Source: CAZYMI01 sp964648505
GTDB taxonomy: Bacteria; Pseudomonadota; Alphaproteobacteria; Micavibrionales; Micavibrionaceae
DNA length: 56,134 nucleotides
Reading direction: 5' to 3'
Assembly (NCBI GenBank): GCA_964648505.1
Contig: CAZYMI010000013.1
Span: 1 to 56,134 of the forward strand
This document shows, piece after piece, positions 15,698 to 24,185 of the stretch. The notes beneath the pieces are model-generated. The model was not told where the DNA came from and did not search any database. It worked only from the letters and a program-made list of their open reading frames with translations. A program made the translations under genes and the position numbers. Numbering within the stretch: the stretch's first letter is position 1; every line of letters starts with the position of its first letter.

Positions 15698-16208
15698 AAA
15701 TTCCTCCTTGATGACTTTCTGCATTGGGATGGGGAGCATAATTGCTTTAGCAGTTTCTGCAAGAATACAAATTCCAATGATCCCTGTTCCTATGACAATG
15801 CAGTCAGCGGTGTTTTTGCTCTTGCCCTTTTTATTGGGCCCGCGCATGGCTATTGTCACCAGCGCATCTTATATATGTGCGGGTATGATAGGCCTTCCTG
15901 TTTTTGCCGGTGGTGCTGGGCCGCTTTATCTTTTAGGGCCTACGGGCGGCTATTTGATTGGTTTTTTACTTTCCGTGTGGTGCGTTGGGGGGCTGAAGCA
16001 TAAATCATCTTCATTGCTTTATATTTTTGGTCTGATGATTTTAGGGCATGTGATTATTCTGGCGTGTGGCGCAGTTTGGCTGGCTTTTGGTGTGCCATCC
16101 CTTGGCTTTGAACAAGCGGTTTTTGTTGGAATCTTGCCCTTTATTATAGGCTCGGTTTTAAAATCGGCATTGGCTGCTGCTATTGTTGCTTATCCAAAAA
16201 TCAAATAA
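15666..16208 (+). CDS. bioY: Biotin transporter BioY
   Basis: A 180-residue inner-membrane protein with about six hydrophobic segments. It matches the BioY S-component: IQIPMIPVPMTMQSAVFLLL, then LPVFAGGAGPLYLLGPTGGY followed by LIGF, the family's most conserved region. BioY binds biotin; solitary BioY without EcfA/EcfT is common in Alphaproteobacteria and can transport on its own or borrow an ECF module. The ATG at 15666 has AGGTGA 6 bases upstream. The alternative ATG at 15711 has no ribosome binding site but would avoid the overlap with the divergent receptor gene. Confidence 0.92.
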   Translation: MIQSRLLDISKNSSLMTFCIGMGSIIALAVSARIQIPMIPVPMTMQSAVFLLLPFLLGPRMAIVTSASYICAGMIGLPVFAGGAGPLYLLGPTGGYLIGFLLSVWCVGGLKHKSSSLLYIFGLMILGHVIILACGAVWLAFGVPSLGFEQAVFVGILPFIIGSVLKSALAAAIVAYPKIK

Positions 16209-16341
16209 GTCATTGATTTTATTTGTATTATTCGATTAGTTCAAATTTTAGCCATAATAAATAAGACTTTAAGCTCGAAAGCGTATCATTAATCCATCTG
16301 GGAACTTTGACGTTTTGGGTTGTGCGCACGTGTTTGAAGAG

Positions 16342-17925
16342 ATGAAAGCCGTTATAGAAAGGATGCGAAAACAGGTTGAAAGCCTGTATCCTGATCTGAG
16401 TGTTTTTGTCCTGCTTCACAGCAGTACACAAAGGTCGGATCGTCTTTTATTGGAACGTGATTATATTTTAGAGCACCCTGCTGGCCGTAATACAATCACA
16501 CTGTTTCAAAAGCATTCGGGTGCAAATAAAAGTGACTTTCATGGCTTGGGTACAAGCATCCGAAAAAACTTTCTCAGTATGAAATCTGTCTTGCGATACC
16601 AAGCGGCCATTTCATTTAACGTTGATGAATTCGATGATGAAAAAGAAGCGACCATAAAGCTTTATACGCTTTTTTGTGAAGCGATGGATTTTGCAGTCCA
16701 ACAAAGAAAGATCAATAAACTTCAGCTTGAACCCACGCTTGTACCTAAGAATCTTTTTAAAGCACGCGTGCGTCAGAATTTGCGGTCTGAGATTTTTGCA
16801 TGTGTACTGGCCGCGCTTGATGGTGCACCCGGGGCGATTGAACGCGAAGCATCACGTTGTGCGCATGCTGCTTTAAGCGCTAAAGCAGGAAATATGCCTG
16901 AAGAGAATCCTTTTATTTTAGCAGCGCAGACTGTTCAATTTGCCTATGATAATGTTTTTCGTGATATTCGCCATCAGGTTATGCCTGTTCTTTTAGCGCA
17001 CCATATTGCTAAGGATATTGAGTCTACTCTTGATGAAACGGCGTTAAAATCATGGCATGTTTTTTCTTCCGCGGCGCAAGAAATGGCATGGCAGGGATAT
17101 TCGGAAGTGAACATTATTAATGCGGCACTTTTTTCTGCAAAAAGCCATCATGTTCGTGCTATCGCGCATTTGGTTGCCGAAATGGCCGATGTCAGAACAT
17201 CGGCATTACAGCTTGCACCAAAGCTTCATAACCCTTTCAGCGAAATAGAAGAAAACGAAGTTCTTCACTTCAGACTGACTAGTGATGCGTTTGAAAAAGC
17301 TGTTACAAAAGGCATTGAAGAGGGAAGTGCGCGCCCTCTTTTCGATCTTGCCAATGAACAAAATGCTATTTTGTTGAAAGGTAAAATTATAGGCTGGTGT
17401 GCATCTGGCTTGCAAGCAGCAGGAAAAGCATTTGAAGGTGCGCTTTCCTCCGGGCGCGAACCTTTGCAATCAGCCTGGCTTGAATTTGAAGGGCACAAAT
17501 CAAAAGATGTATGGCAATCACTTCAAGGTGTTGCAAAAGCTGTTATCCGTGAGCGCCGGTCATCCCGTATTCTAGGCTTTGATGACCTTAAAACGTTGTT
17601 ATCAACAATGTCCGGTACGCAAGAAATAGGGCAGGCTATTCAAACAACCCTGGATGATCCACGCTTTGTGTTGTCTCAGGCGCAAAGTCACCAGCTTCAT
17701 GCAATGCCAACAAGGCGACCCGGTGTCGATTTTGCGCCAAGCAGTGCGATGAAGCCATTGAGAGAGCCTGCAGCAGTCTCCGCACCGCAGCAAGCACACA
17801 CATATGGTGGTCCCAGCCTTGGGCTTGGTAGCGGGTCGGGCAGCAGGTTTGGCGGGGCACCAGCAGGGGGTCAGGCGCATTCTATCGGCTCAGACGTCAA
17901 AAACGAAGAGCATGCTGACGGATAA
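16342..17925 (+). CDS. Large hypothetical protein with Pro/Ser/Gly-rich C-terminal tail
   Basis: A protein of about 527 residues that I do not recognise. It has no signal peptide or membrane segment. Most of it is predicted alpha-helical, with several long amphipathic helices (for example AFEKAVTKGIEEGSARPLFD). After about residue 450 it turns into a low-complexity Pro/Ala/Ser/Gly tail (GGPSLGLGSGSGSRFGGAPA) and ends in charged residues. The ATG at 16342 is a guess: upstream TTG (16315) and GTG (16330) codons are in frame and none has a good ribosome binding site. Its stop lies 51 bases before the Na/Pi transporter gene. Confidence 0.65.
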   Translation: MKAVIERMRKQVESLYPDLSVFVLLHSSTQRSDRLLLERDYILEHPAGRNTITLFQKHSGANKSDFHGLGTSIRKNFLSMKSVLRYQAAISFNVDEFDDEKEATIKLYTLFCEAMDFAVQQRKINKLQLEPTLVPKNLFKARVRQNLRSEIFACVLAALDGAPGAIEREASRCAHAALSAKAGNMPEENPFILAAQTVQFAYDNVFRDIRHQVMPVLLAHHIAKDIESTLDETALKSWHVFSSAAQEMAWQGYSEVNIINAALFSAKSHHVRAIAHLVAEMADVRTSALQLAPKLHNPFSEIEENEVLHFRLTSDAFEKAVTKGIEEGSARPLFDLANEQNAILLKGKIIGWCASGLQAAGKAFEGALSSGREPLQSAWLEFEGHKSKDVWQSLQGVAKAVIRERRSSRILGFDDLKTLLSTMSGTQEIGQAIQTTLDDPRFVLSQAQSHQLHAMPTRRPGVDFAPSSAMKPLREPAAVSAPQQAHTYGGPSLGLGSGSGSRFGGAPAGGQAHSIGSDVKNEEHADG

Positions 17926-17976
17926 TTCACTATCCCCAATTGTGCTGGCCTGATTTACGCCTTACAATAATTTTCT

Positions 17977-19710
17977 ATGACACCTTCAATCATTCTTCTC
18001 AACATTATTGGCGCTGTTTGCCTGCTGCTTTGGGGCTTGCGCCTTGTCAGGCGGGGTATAACCCGTGCTTTTGGTGCCTCTTTGCGGCAGTTTGTCTCTT
18101 ATGCTGCCGGAAACCGTTTTTCAGCTTTTGGCGCAGGGCTTGTCGTTACATGTCTTTTGCAAAGCTCTTTTGCAGCCACTTTAATTGCGGCCACTTTTGC
18201 TGGCCAAGGTTTGATGAGTGGTACGGCGGGCCTTGCCCTTATTCTTGGCGCAGATGTTGGCACAACGATCATTGCAAAACTTCTGAGTTATGATGCGAAA
18301 GCACTTGCCCCGGCATTGATGCTTGTGGGTTTTATTTTATATTCCGTGTTTGAAAAAAGATCCCAAGTCAAGCATGTCGGGTCTTTGTGTGTGGGTATTG
18401 CCATCATGCTGTTTGCCTTAACTTTTTTAAGGCAGGCATCGGTACCTTTAAAAGAGTCTGACATTTTGCCTGTTGTTATAGGCCCGCTTTCTCAAGACTG
18501 GACAATGACCCTTTTGTTAACAACCTTGATGACATGGATGATGCATTCATCACTTGCCATGATTTTGTTGATTGTAAGTTTTACCACCACAGGTCTTGTA
18601 CCAACAGATATGGCTATTATCATGGTGTTTGGCGCAAATTTAGGGGCTGTTCTTGCACCTGTGATGTCGATGTTGCGTGCAGAACGCGCTGCGCTTAGAT
18701 TGCCTGTTGGCAATTTGGTTGTCAGGCTGATTGGAATTGTCGTTTTACTTCCCTTTGTTGAAGAAATTTTACCCTGGCTTCTTAAAATAAGCCCGAACGA
18801 GGCGTTTTTAGTTGTAAACGCCCATATGGGTTTCAATCTTTTATTGGCGGCCGTATTTTTACCGGTGATCGGGGTTGTCGCACGCTTTACCCGTCAGATT
18901 GTACCAGACAAAAGCACAGAACTTGACCCAAGCGCGCCGCTTTATTTGGATGAAAAAAATCTGGAAACGCCGATTGTTGCCCTTGCGGCAGCATCGCGTG
19001 AAACTTTGCGCATGGCAGACCTGACTGAAAAAATGCTCAAAGGGGCGCTTGAAGCATTTAAGTCAAATGATGAACAGGTTGTTGAGCAGGTTCGCGCTAT
19101 CGACCCTACGCTTGATCGGCTTCACAGCGCCCTCAAGAAATATTTAATTAGGCTTACCCAGCTGGCGTTAGACCCTAAAGAAGCGCGTCGTCACTTGTTC
19201 ATTTTAAACTTTGCAACTTCTCTTGAGCATATTGGCGATATCATCGATAAAAGTATGATGCCAATGGCAGAAAAGAAAATATCTGAACATAAATCTTTCT
19301 CTCAAGCAGGCTTGATGGAAATTGAAAAGCTGTTTGATCTGGTTATTCAAACAATGCGCCTTGCCCAAACAGTTTTTATGGCAGGCGATGAAAAATTATC
19401 CCGCCAGCTGGTTGAACTTAAAGAGCGTATTAAAAACTTTGAACGTGAAACCACCCATAATCATTATCAACGCCTTAAAGATGGCGTGCCCGAAACGGTT
19501 GACACCAGTTCAATTCACAACGATCTTGCACGCGATTTGCAGCGTATCAGCAGTTATGTGGCCTCCGTTGGTTATTCGATACTTGAAGAAAAGGGGCAGG
19601 TACGTTCCTCAAGGCTTTTACCAACAGGCCCAGTAACCCCCCTTAAACAACAGGAGGAATTAGGTGAGCAGCACTCTCGAAAATATTCAGGCGAACTTTG
19701 GTCTGACTAA
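17977..19710 (+). CDS. Na/Pi cotransporter family protein with PhoU-like domain
   Basis: A 577-residue membrane protein of the NptA/YjbB type. The N-terminal ~310 residues hold the two inverted transport repeats with the characteristic Q-S-S motif (CLLQSSFAATLIAATFAGQG) and the related TWMMHSSLAMILL, plus ILGADVGTTI and VFGANLGAV. The C-terminal ~250 residues are soluble and helical and resemble PhoU (SLEHIGDIIDKSMMPMAEKK). These proteins move phosphate with sodium, often outward. The last 47 bases overlap the aldehyde dehydrogenase gene, whose ribosome binding site lies inside this coding sequence. Confidence 0.9.
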   Translation: MTPSIILLNIIGAVCLLLWGLRLVRRGITRAFGASLRQFVSYAAGNRFSAFGAGLVVTCLLQSSFAATLIAATFAGQGLMSGTAGLALILGADVGTTIIAKLLSYDAKALAPALMLVGFILYSVFEKRSQVKHVGSLCVGIAIMLFALTFLRQASVPLKESDILPVVIGPLSQDWTMTLLLTTLMTWMMHSSLAMILLIVSFTTTGLVPTDMAIIMVFGANLGAVLAPVMSMLRAERAALRLPVGNLVVRLIGIVVLLPFVEEILPWLLKISPNEAFLVVNAHMGFNLLLAAVFLPVIGVVARFTRQIVPDKSTELDPSAPLYLDEKNLETPIVALAAASRETLRMADLTEKMLKGALEAFKSNDEQVVEQVRAIDPTLDRLHSALKKYLIRLTQLALDPKEARRHLFILNFATSLEHIGDIIDKSMMPMAEKKISEHKSFSQAGLMEIEKLFDLVIQTMRLAQTVFMAGDEKLSRQLVELKERIKNFERETTHNHYQRLKDGVPETVDTSSIHNDLARDLQRISSYVASVGYSILEEKGQVRSSRLLPTGPVTPLKQQEELGEQHSRKYSGELWSD

Positions 19711-21178
19711 TCATGAACATTCGGGCCTGGTATCCTATTCCCCGATCGATGGTGCGGTTATTGGGTCTGTGGCGGTCCATCAAATTGCCGATGTGTTTGA
19801 TGCGATAGTGAAGTCAGAAAACGCTTTTAAACTATGGCGCGCTGTGCCTGCCCCTCAACGCGGAGAACTGATCCGTATTTTTGGTGAAGAATTACGACGG
19901 GATAAAGAAAATCTCGGGCAACTTGTAACCCTTGAATGCGGCAAAATTATTTCTGAGGGGCTTGGTGAAGTTCAGGAAATGATTGATATATGTGATTTTG
20001 CTGTTGGGCTGTCACGCCAACTCTATGGCCTGACAATCGCGTCCGAACGGTCCGGGCACCATATGCGTGAAGTGTGGCATCCGCTAGGGCCAGTCGGTGT
20101 GATATCGGCGTTTAATTTTCCGGTTGCGGTGTGGGCATGGAACGCCGTGCTTGCAATTATTTGCGGCAACCCGGTTATTTGGAAACCTTCAGAAAAAACG
20201 CCGTTATGCGCTGTTGCTACAAATAAAATATTTGAACGTGCCGTTGCTAAATTTAATTTAAAATATAAGGCGCCCGAAAATTTATCCATTGTTTTGCAAG
20301 GCGGCCCCGATATTGGCGAGGCCTTATCGACTGATCCACGCATCCCCCTTATCAGCGCAACAGGCAGCACAAGAATGGGGCGCGCTGTTAGCGTGTCGAC
20401 GGCTTCAAGATTAGGGCGCAGCCTTCTTGAACTTGGGGGTAATAATGCAATGATTCTTGCGCCATCTGCCGATCTTACCCTTGCTTTACGGGCTATTTTA
20501 TTTTCAGCCGTGGGCACTGCAGGCCAGCGTTGTACAACACTGCGTCGCCTGATTGTGCATGAGACCATTGCAAAAAGCGTAACGGATAAGCTTGTGAAAG
20601 CCTATGCGTCATTGCGAATTGGTAATCCCCTTGAACAGGGAACATTAATCGGCCCTTTAATTGATGGACAGGCAAAAGAAGCGATGAAAAAAGCGCTTGA
20701 AGAATCGGTTGCACAGGGCGGAGAAATTTTATGCGGCGGTGCAGATTATCCAGATTCACAAGGTATATCGCAAGGGGCATATGTACGCCCGGCAATAGTG
20801 CGTATGCCAGATGTGAGCGACATAGTCCGACACGAGACATTTGCGCCAATCTTATATGTGCTCACCTATAAAACACTCGATGAAGCGATTGCTTTAAATA
20901 ATGATGTCGCACAAGGTTTGTCATCATGCATTTTCACCACAGATATCAGGGAAGCTGAGAAATTTTTATCCGCCACAGGTAGTGATTGCGGCATAGCAAA
21001 TGTGAATATCGGTCCTTCAGGAGCAGAAATTGGCGGTGCTTTTGGTGGCGAAAAAGACACGGGCGGCGGGCGCGAAAGCGGATCAGACAGCTGGAAAATA
21101 TATATGCGCCGACAAACCCAGACCGTTAATTACTCAGATGAATTACCGCTTGCCCAAGGTGTGACGTTCGATCTTTAA
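19664..21178 (+). CDS. Aldehyde dehydrogenase, ALDH7 (alpha-aminoadipic semialdehyde / antiquitin) type
   Basis: A 504-residue NAD-dependent dehydrogenase of the antiquitin/AmaB group, which oxidises alpha-aminoadipic semialdehyde to aminoadipate in lysine breakdown. The catalytic Cys lies in GTAGQRCTTLRR, the general-base Glu in LLELGGNNA, and the ALDH7 signature IANVNIGPSGAEIGGAFGGE with following KDTGGGRESGSD is intact. It starts with GTG at 19664, supported by GGAGGA 6 bases upstream, and overlaps the end of the Na/Pi gene by 47 bases. No other lysine-catabolic genes are in the window. Confidence 0.92.
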   Translation: MSSTLENIQANFGLTNHEHSGLVSYSPIDGAVIGSVAVHQIADVFDAIVKSENAFKLWRAVPAPQRGELIRIFGEELRRDKENLGQLVTLECGKIISEGLGEVQEMIDICDFAVGLSRQLYGLTIASERSGHHMREVWHPLGPVGVISAFNFPVAVWAWNAVLAIICGNPVIWKPSEKTPLCAVATNKIFERAVAKFNLKYKAPENLSIVLQGGPDIGEALSTDPRIPLISATGSTRMGRAVSVSTASRLGRSLLELGGNNAMILAPSADLTLALRAILFSAVGTAGQRCTTLRRLIVHETIAKSVTDKLVKAYASLRIGNPLEQGTLIGPLIDGQAKEAMKKALEESVAQGGEILCGGADYPDSQGISQGAYVRPAIVRMPDVSDIVRHETFAPILYVLTYKTLDEAIALNNDVAQGLSSCIFTTDIREAEKFLSATGSDCGIANVNIGPSGAEIGGAFGGEKDTGGGRESGSDSWKIYMRRQTQTVNYSDELPLAQGVTFDL

Positions 21179-21364
21179 CCGGTTTTTTACCCGAGTCGGT
21201 ATATTATGAAATAATGTGCGTCGGTATGAAATCGAGGCAGGAAAACTAACCCTTTGTTTAGGCAGTATATTTTTTAGAATAATATGTCCTTAAACTTAGA
21301 ATTTGCGCAACAAAGCCGCAAAAAGATAAGATCATAGGGTACCCAACCACTTTATAAGGAGACG

Positions 21365-21568
21365 ATGATGAGCCTATCCCGTTCAACTGTGTCCACCCAT
21401 TTGGCCCATATACAGGCCTTGCGCGCAAAACATGCGGCGCTTTCAAGTAAGATTGAACGAGAACAAAGGCACCCGTCGATATCAGATTTGATGATTAAGC
21501 AACTGAAACTCGAAAAGCTGAGGCTAAAAGAACAAATCGAGGATCAGGGACGGCTGCTGACCGGATAA
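21365..21568 (+). CDS. DUF465 (YdcH-like) small coiled-coil protein
   Basis: A 67-residue, highly charged helical protein. The pattern HLAHIQALRAKHAALSSKIE, then ISDLMIKQLKLEKLRLKEQI matches DUF465/YdcH, a family of short coiled-coil hairpins common in Proteobacteria with no settled function. AAGGAGA lies just before two adjacent ATGs (21365 and 21368), either of which may be used. A strong terminator follows. The 186 bases before it contain only promoter-like AT-rich sequence and no gene that I can support. Confidence 0.85.
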   Translation: MMSLSRSTVSTHLAHIQALRAKHAALSSKIEREQRHPSISDLMIKQLKLEKLRLKEQIEDQGRLLTG

Positions 21569-21571
21569 AAG

Positions 21572-21600
21572 AAAATGGCCCCTTCGGGGGCCATTTTTTT
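21572..21600 (+). terminator. Rho-independent terminator after the DUF465 gene
   Basis: Stem AAAATGGCCCC / GGGGCCATTTT with a stable TTCG tetraloop and a run of seven Ts. It sits between convergent genes, and the reverse strand also has a T-rich tail, so it may work in both directions (for trcR too). Confidence 0.93.
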
Positions 21601-22291
21601 AATAGCTTCCGGTATTGCTGTTACCTGACCCACCTAGGAAGTTTGAAAAATCAAAGCCGGATTTTTTTTCTTCACGCGGTTGATCGGCAGCTTCAGATTT
21701 TGCCTTTTCATCTGCCCGACGTGCCGCTTCAACATCAGGATCTTTACCCATAGCTTTCAGAGCGCGACGCGATGATTTTTCCATTTCTTCATAGGTGCAC
21801 AAACCAATTTCCGCAGGATGGCGCGGGCGCAAAGAACTTGCTGAAGGGTGTGTGCGGTCACGAACCGCTGCAATTGTTGGCTTTGTTGTTCCAACCAGCT
21901 TACAAATTTGGCTGTCAGGAATTTCTGGATTGAACTTTAAAAGATAAGCAATCGCGTCAGGTTTATCAGCGCGACGCGAAACAGGCGTATAGCGCGGGCC
22001 TTTCGCACGTACTTTTGAAGCTGGAAGATCATCGCGGCGGCTGATTTGTAAAATAGCATTTTGATCTGCTTCGCAGCGTGCGATTTCTTCTTTTGTGAGT
22101 TCGCCTGAAAATATCGGGCTTGTACCTTGCATGCGGCGCCCGGTTTCTTCATCGGCGATAGCTTGAATTTCCATGGTGTGAAGGCCAGAAAATTCGGCAA
22201 TCTGATCAAAGGTAAGTGATGTGTTTTCAATCAGCCAGACAGCAACTGCTTTTGGCATCAGGGGTTTTGGCGAATTTTTTTTCGTGGCCAT
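21599..22291 (-). CDS. trcR: Cell-cycle transcriptional regulator TrcR (DUF1013)
   Basis: A 230-residue protein of the TrcR/DUF1013 family, restricted to Alphaproteobacteria and linked to cell-cycle transcription. The N-terminal half holds MPKAVAVWLIENTSLTFDQI, AEFSGLHTMEIQAIADEE, and a second helix-turn-helix-like part (DAIAYLLKFNPEIPDSQICK, LVGTTKPTIAAVRDR). The C-terminus is charged and ends in a Gly/Ser/Asn-rich tail. It is cytosolic and presumably DNA-binding. The start at 22291 follows a short upstream region facing the quinone oxidoreductase gene. This gene is one of the best taxonomic markers in the window. Confidence 0.92.
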   Translation of the reverse strand: MATKKNSPKPLMPKAVAVWLIENTSLTFDQIAEFSGLHTMEIQAIADEETGRRMQGTSPIFSGELTKEEIARCEADQNAILQISRRDDLPASKVRAKGPRYTPVSRRADKPDAIAYLLKFNPEIPDSQICKLVGTTKPTIAAVRDRTHPSASSLRPRHPAEIGLCTYEEMEKSSRRALKAMGKDPDVEAARRADEKAKSEAADQPREEKKSGFDFSNFLGGSGNSNTGSY

Positions 22292-22425
22292 GGTCGGCTC
22301 CGTTTCAATAAAGTGGTTGCATGTGCGACCCCGGGTTTCAGCCGGAACCGCAAGGGAGACTGGTTAAACCAATACTCTTGGGAATAAAGATCTTATAAGG
22401 GGTTTTCCTAAGCTTGGCCAGCCCT

Positions 22426-23376
22426 TTATCTAACCCCTTGATTGAAGAGCAGAATTTTCCCCTGAACCCCACCTTTTTGCAAAGATTTAAGCGCCGTTTG
22501 GGCATCGCTTAAGGGGATAAAACAATCCAGAACAGGCTTGATTGCCTCTTTTGCAACAAGAGGAAAAAGATGGTTTTGAACTTGGCGCGCCAGATCAGCT
22601 TTTTGCGCTTTTGATTGTGGACGCAAGACGGATCCTGTCAGCGTTAGATTTTTTACCATCACAACAGAAATAGGCAGCGCAGGTAAAGGCCCGCGCAAGG
22701 CGGCAATCGAAACATGCCGCCCAAAAGGCGCAAGTATGGATAGGTTTTTTTCAAAATAATCACCGCCCATCATATCAAGAACAATATCAACCGGCTGATT
22801 TATTTTTTTAGAAAAATCATGTAAGGCGGTATTAATGACTTGATCTGCACCAAGATGATGGCATAAATCTATTCCCACTTGATGACGAACAGTTGTAGCA
22901 ATAAAAGAAGCGCCCATAGCTTTTGCAATCTGGATTGCAGTAGTGCCGATGCCAGATGTGCCGCCATGAATAAGAACCGAGCAGCCTTCTTTAAACTTTC
23001 CGAGTAAAATCAAATTTTGCCAGATCGTAAAAAACGCCTCAGGCAGAGCTGCCGCGGCTTCAAGAGACACTGTTTCAGGCAAAGATAAAACTTGAGTAGC
23101 GGGTACACAAACATATTCAGCATATCCGCCTCCATTTGTCAGCGCGCAGACAAGGCGATCTGTTCCCTCTATTACCCCTGATACTTCAAGGCCGGGGATG
23201 TCGGATGCGTCAGCAGGCAGAGTGTATTTGCCTAAGGCTTGAAGCAAATCAGGCCTGTTTACCCCTGCATACGATACTTTAATCAGAACCTCGCCATTTT
23301 GCGGGGTAGGCACAGGCTTTTCAGAGAGGATGAGTTGAAATTCAGGCCCGATATTTTTAATTTCGATGACACGCAT
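22426..23376 (-). CDS. Zinc-free quinone oxidoreductase (PIG3/Qor-like MDR family)
   Basis: A 316-residue NAD(P)H-dependent oxidoreductase of the medium-chain dehydrogenase family. The N-terminal GroES-like domain has VSYAGVNRPDLLQALGKY and PGLEVSGVIEG, and lacks the zinc-ligand cysteine loop. The Rossmann domain has the motif LIHGGTSGIGTTAIQIAKAM (~residues 130-149). This layout matches the PIG3-type quinone reductases annotated in most Alphaproteobacteria. It is divergent from the DUF1192 gene and transcribed towards trcR. Exact substrate unknown. Confidence 0.88.
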   Translation of the reverse strand: MRVIEIKNIGPEFQLILSEKPVPTPQNGEVLIKVSYAGVNRPDLLQALGKYTLPADASDIPGLEVSGVIEGTDRLVCALTNGGGYAEYVCVPATQVLSLPETVSLEAAAALPEAFFTIWQNLILLGKFKEGCSVLIHGGTSGIGTTAIQIAKAMGASFIATTVRHQVGIDLCHHLGADQVINTALHDFSKKINQPVDIVLDMMGGDYFEKNLSILAPFGRHVSIAALRGPLPALPISVVMVKNLTLTGSVLRPQSKAQKADLARQVQNHLFPLVAKEAIKPVLDCFIPLSDAQTALKSLQKGGVQGKILLFNQGVR

Positions 23377-23439
23377 GAAGAATAGTTGCCTTTCCGCTTC
23401 AAGCCCCTTATTTTAAGGAAACAGCAAAAGAATGCCACC

Positions 23440-23625
23440 ATGTTTGATGAAGAACTTGACCCTAAAACAAAAAAACCAAAACTGAAGAATCTCTCTGATA
23501 TGTCGGTGGATGAGCTTGAGGGGTATATTGCTGGGATGAAAGATGAAATCGCAAGGGTTGAAGCTGAAATTGTTCGTAAAAAAGCCCATAAAGATGCCGC
23601 TTCTCGCTTCTTCAAAAAGAGCTAA
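23440..23625 (+). CDS. DUF1192 small protein
   Basis: A 61-residue acidic/basic helical protein. It starts MFDEELDPKTKKPKLKNLSD and continues with MSVDELEGYIAGMKDEIARV and a basic end, the pattern of DUF1192. This family is found almost only in Alphaproteobacteria and often lies next to a PIG3-like quinone oxidoreductase, as here (divergent, 63 bases apart). The start at 23440 is the family's usual methionine. No ribosome binding site stands out. Function unknown. Confidence 0.85.
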   Translation: MFDEELDPKTKKPKLKNLSDMSVDELEGYIAGMKDEIARVEAEIVRKKAHKDAASRFFKKS

Positions 23626-23720
23626 TTGTTTAATTTGAACCCACTTTACAAGCCGCATTGACCTTTTACCGCTAAAAAGGTTAGGGTGGTCAGACTTTCC
23701 CCCATATAAGGATGAATAAG

Positions 23721-24119
23721 ATGGAAGAAACAGGCATACGCCTTAAGGAACAAACAGAACGCTGTGTGAAGGCTTATCAGGGCTGGGATTCAAGCAAGAA
23801 AGACGCAGCGTCGCTTGAAGAAATTCAGGGATCGTTACATGATCTTCGCAAGGTCTTGTCCCGAATTGAAATTGAAATTGCATCGTCTGAACGCGATGAG
23901 ATGGCACAAAGGCCTATTCCAATTCCGCCGCACCGCGCGTCACGCAATAAAGCGCAAGGCTTTGTTGAGGGATCGGAAGAGGATTTTAATCGTGCAGATG
24001 ACCCGAATGATCGTCAGCCAAATCATAATGGCCCGCGTCCACAAGGGGGCGGCCAACATGGTGGACGCCCGCACCAGCATCGTCGTCCGATGATGAGACG
24101 CCCTGATAATCGCGAGTAA
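23721..24119 (+). CDS. Hypothetical protein with N-terminal coiled coil and His/Pro/Arg-rich tail
   Basis: A 132-residue soluble protein. Residues 1-60 form a charged amphipathic helix pair (GIRLKEQTERCVKAYQGWDS, then LHDLRKVLSRIEIEIAS). The rest is disordered and rich in Pro, Asn, Gly, His and Arg (NGPRPQGGGQHGGRPHQHRR). The tail resembles small alphaproteobacterial proteins of unknown function, possibly nucleic-acid- or metal-binding. The ATG at 23721 is preferred over 23712 because AAGGA stands 8 bases before it. It is monocistronic with its own terminator. Confidence 0.65.
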   Translation: MEETGIRLKEQTERCVKAYQGWDSSKKDAASLEEIQGSLHDLRKVLSRIEIEIASSERDEMAQRPIPIPPHRASRNKAQGFVEGSEEDFNRADDPNDRQPNHNGPRPQGGGQHGGRPHQHRRPMMRRPDNRE

Positions 24120-24146
24120 ACTAAATAATCCAGTCATTTGATTTTT

Positions 24147-24185
24147 AAAAAAGCGCGCGTGAACAATAAACAGGCGCGCTTTTTT
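24147..24185. terminator. Bidirectional rho-independent terminator
   Basis: Perfect 12-base stem AAAAAAGCGCGC / GCGCGCTTTTTT with a 15-base loop. It separates the convergent hypothetical gene and the PBP1a gene and can serve both strands, since each end carries an A/T run. Confidence 0.92.

Noticed and set aside
22397..22439. Inverted repeat AAGGGGTT / AACCCCTT as a terminator of trcR or the quinone oxidoreductase gene
   Set aside because: The loop is long, there is no T-run, and one arm lies in the coding sequence. Not convincing.
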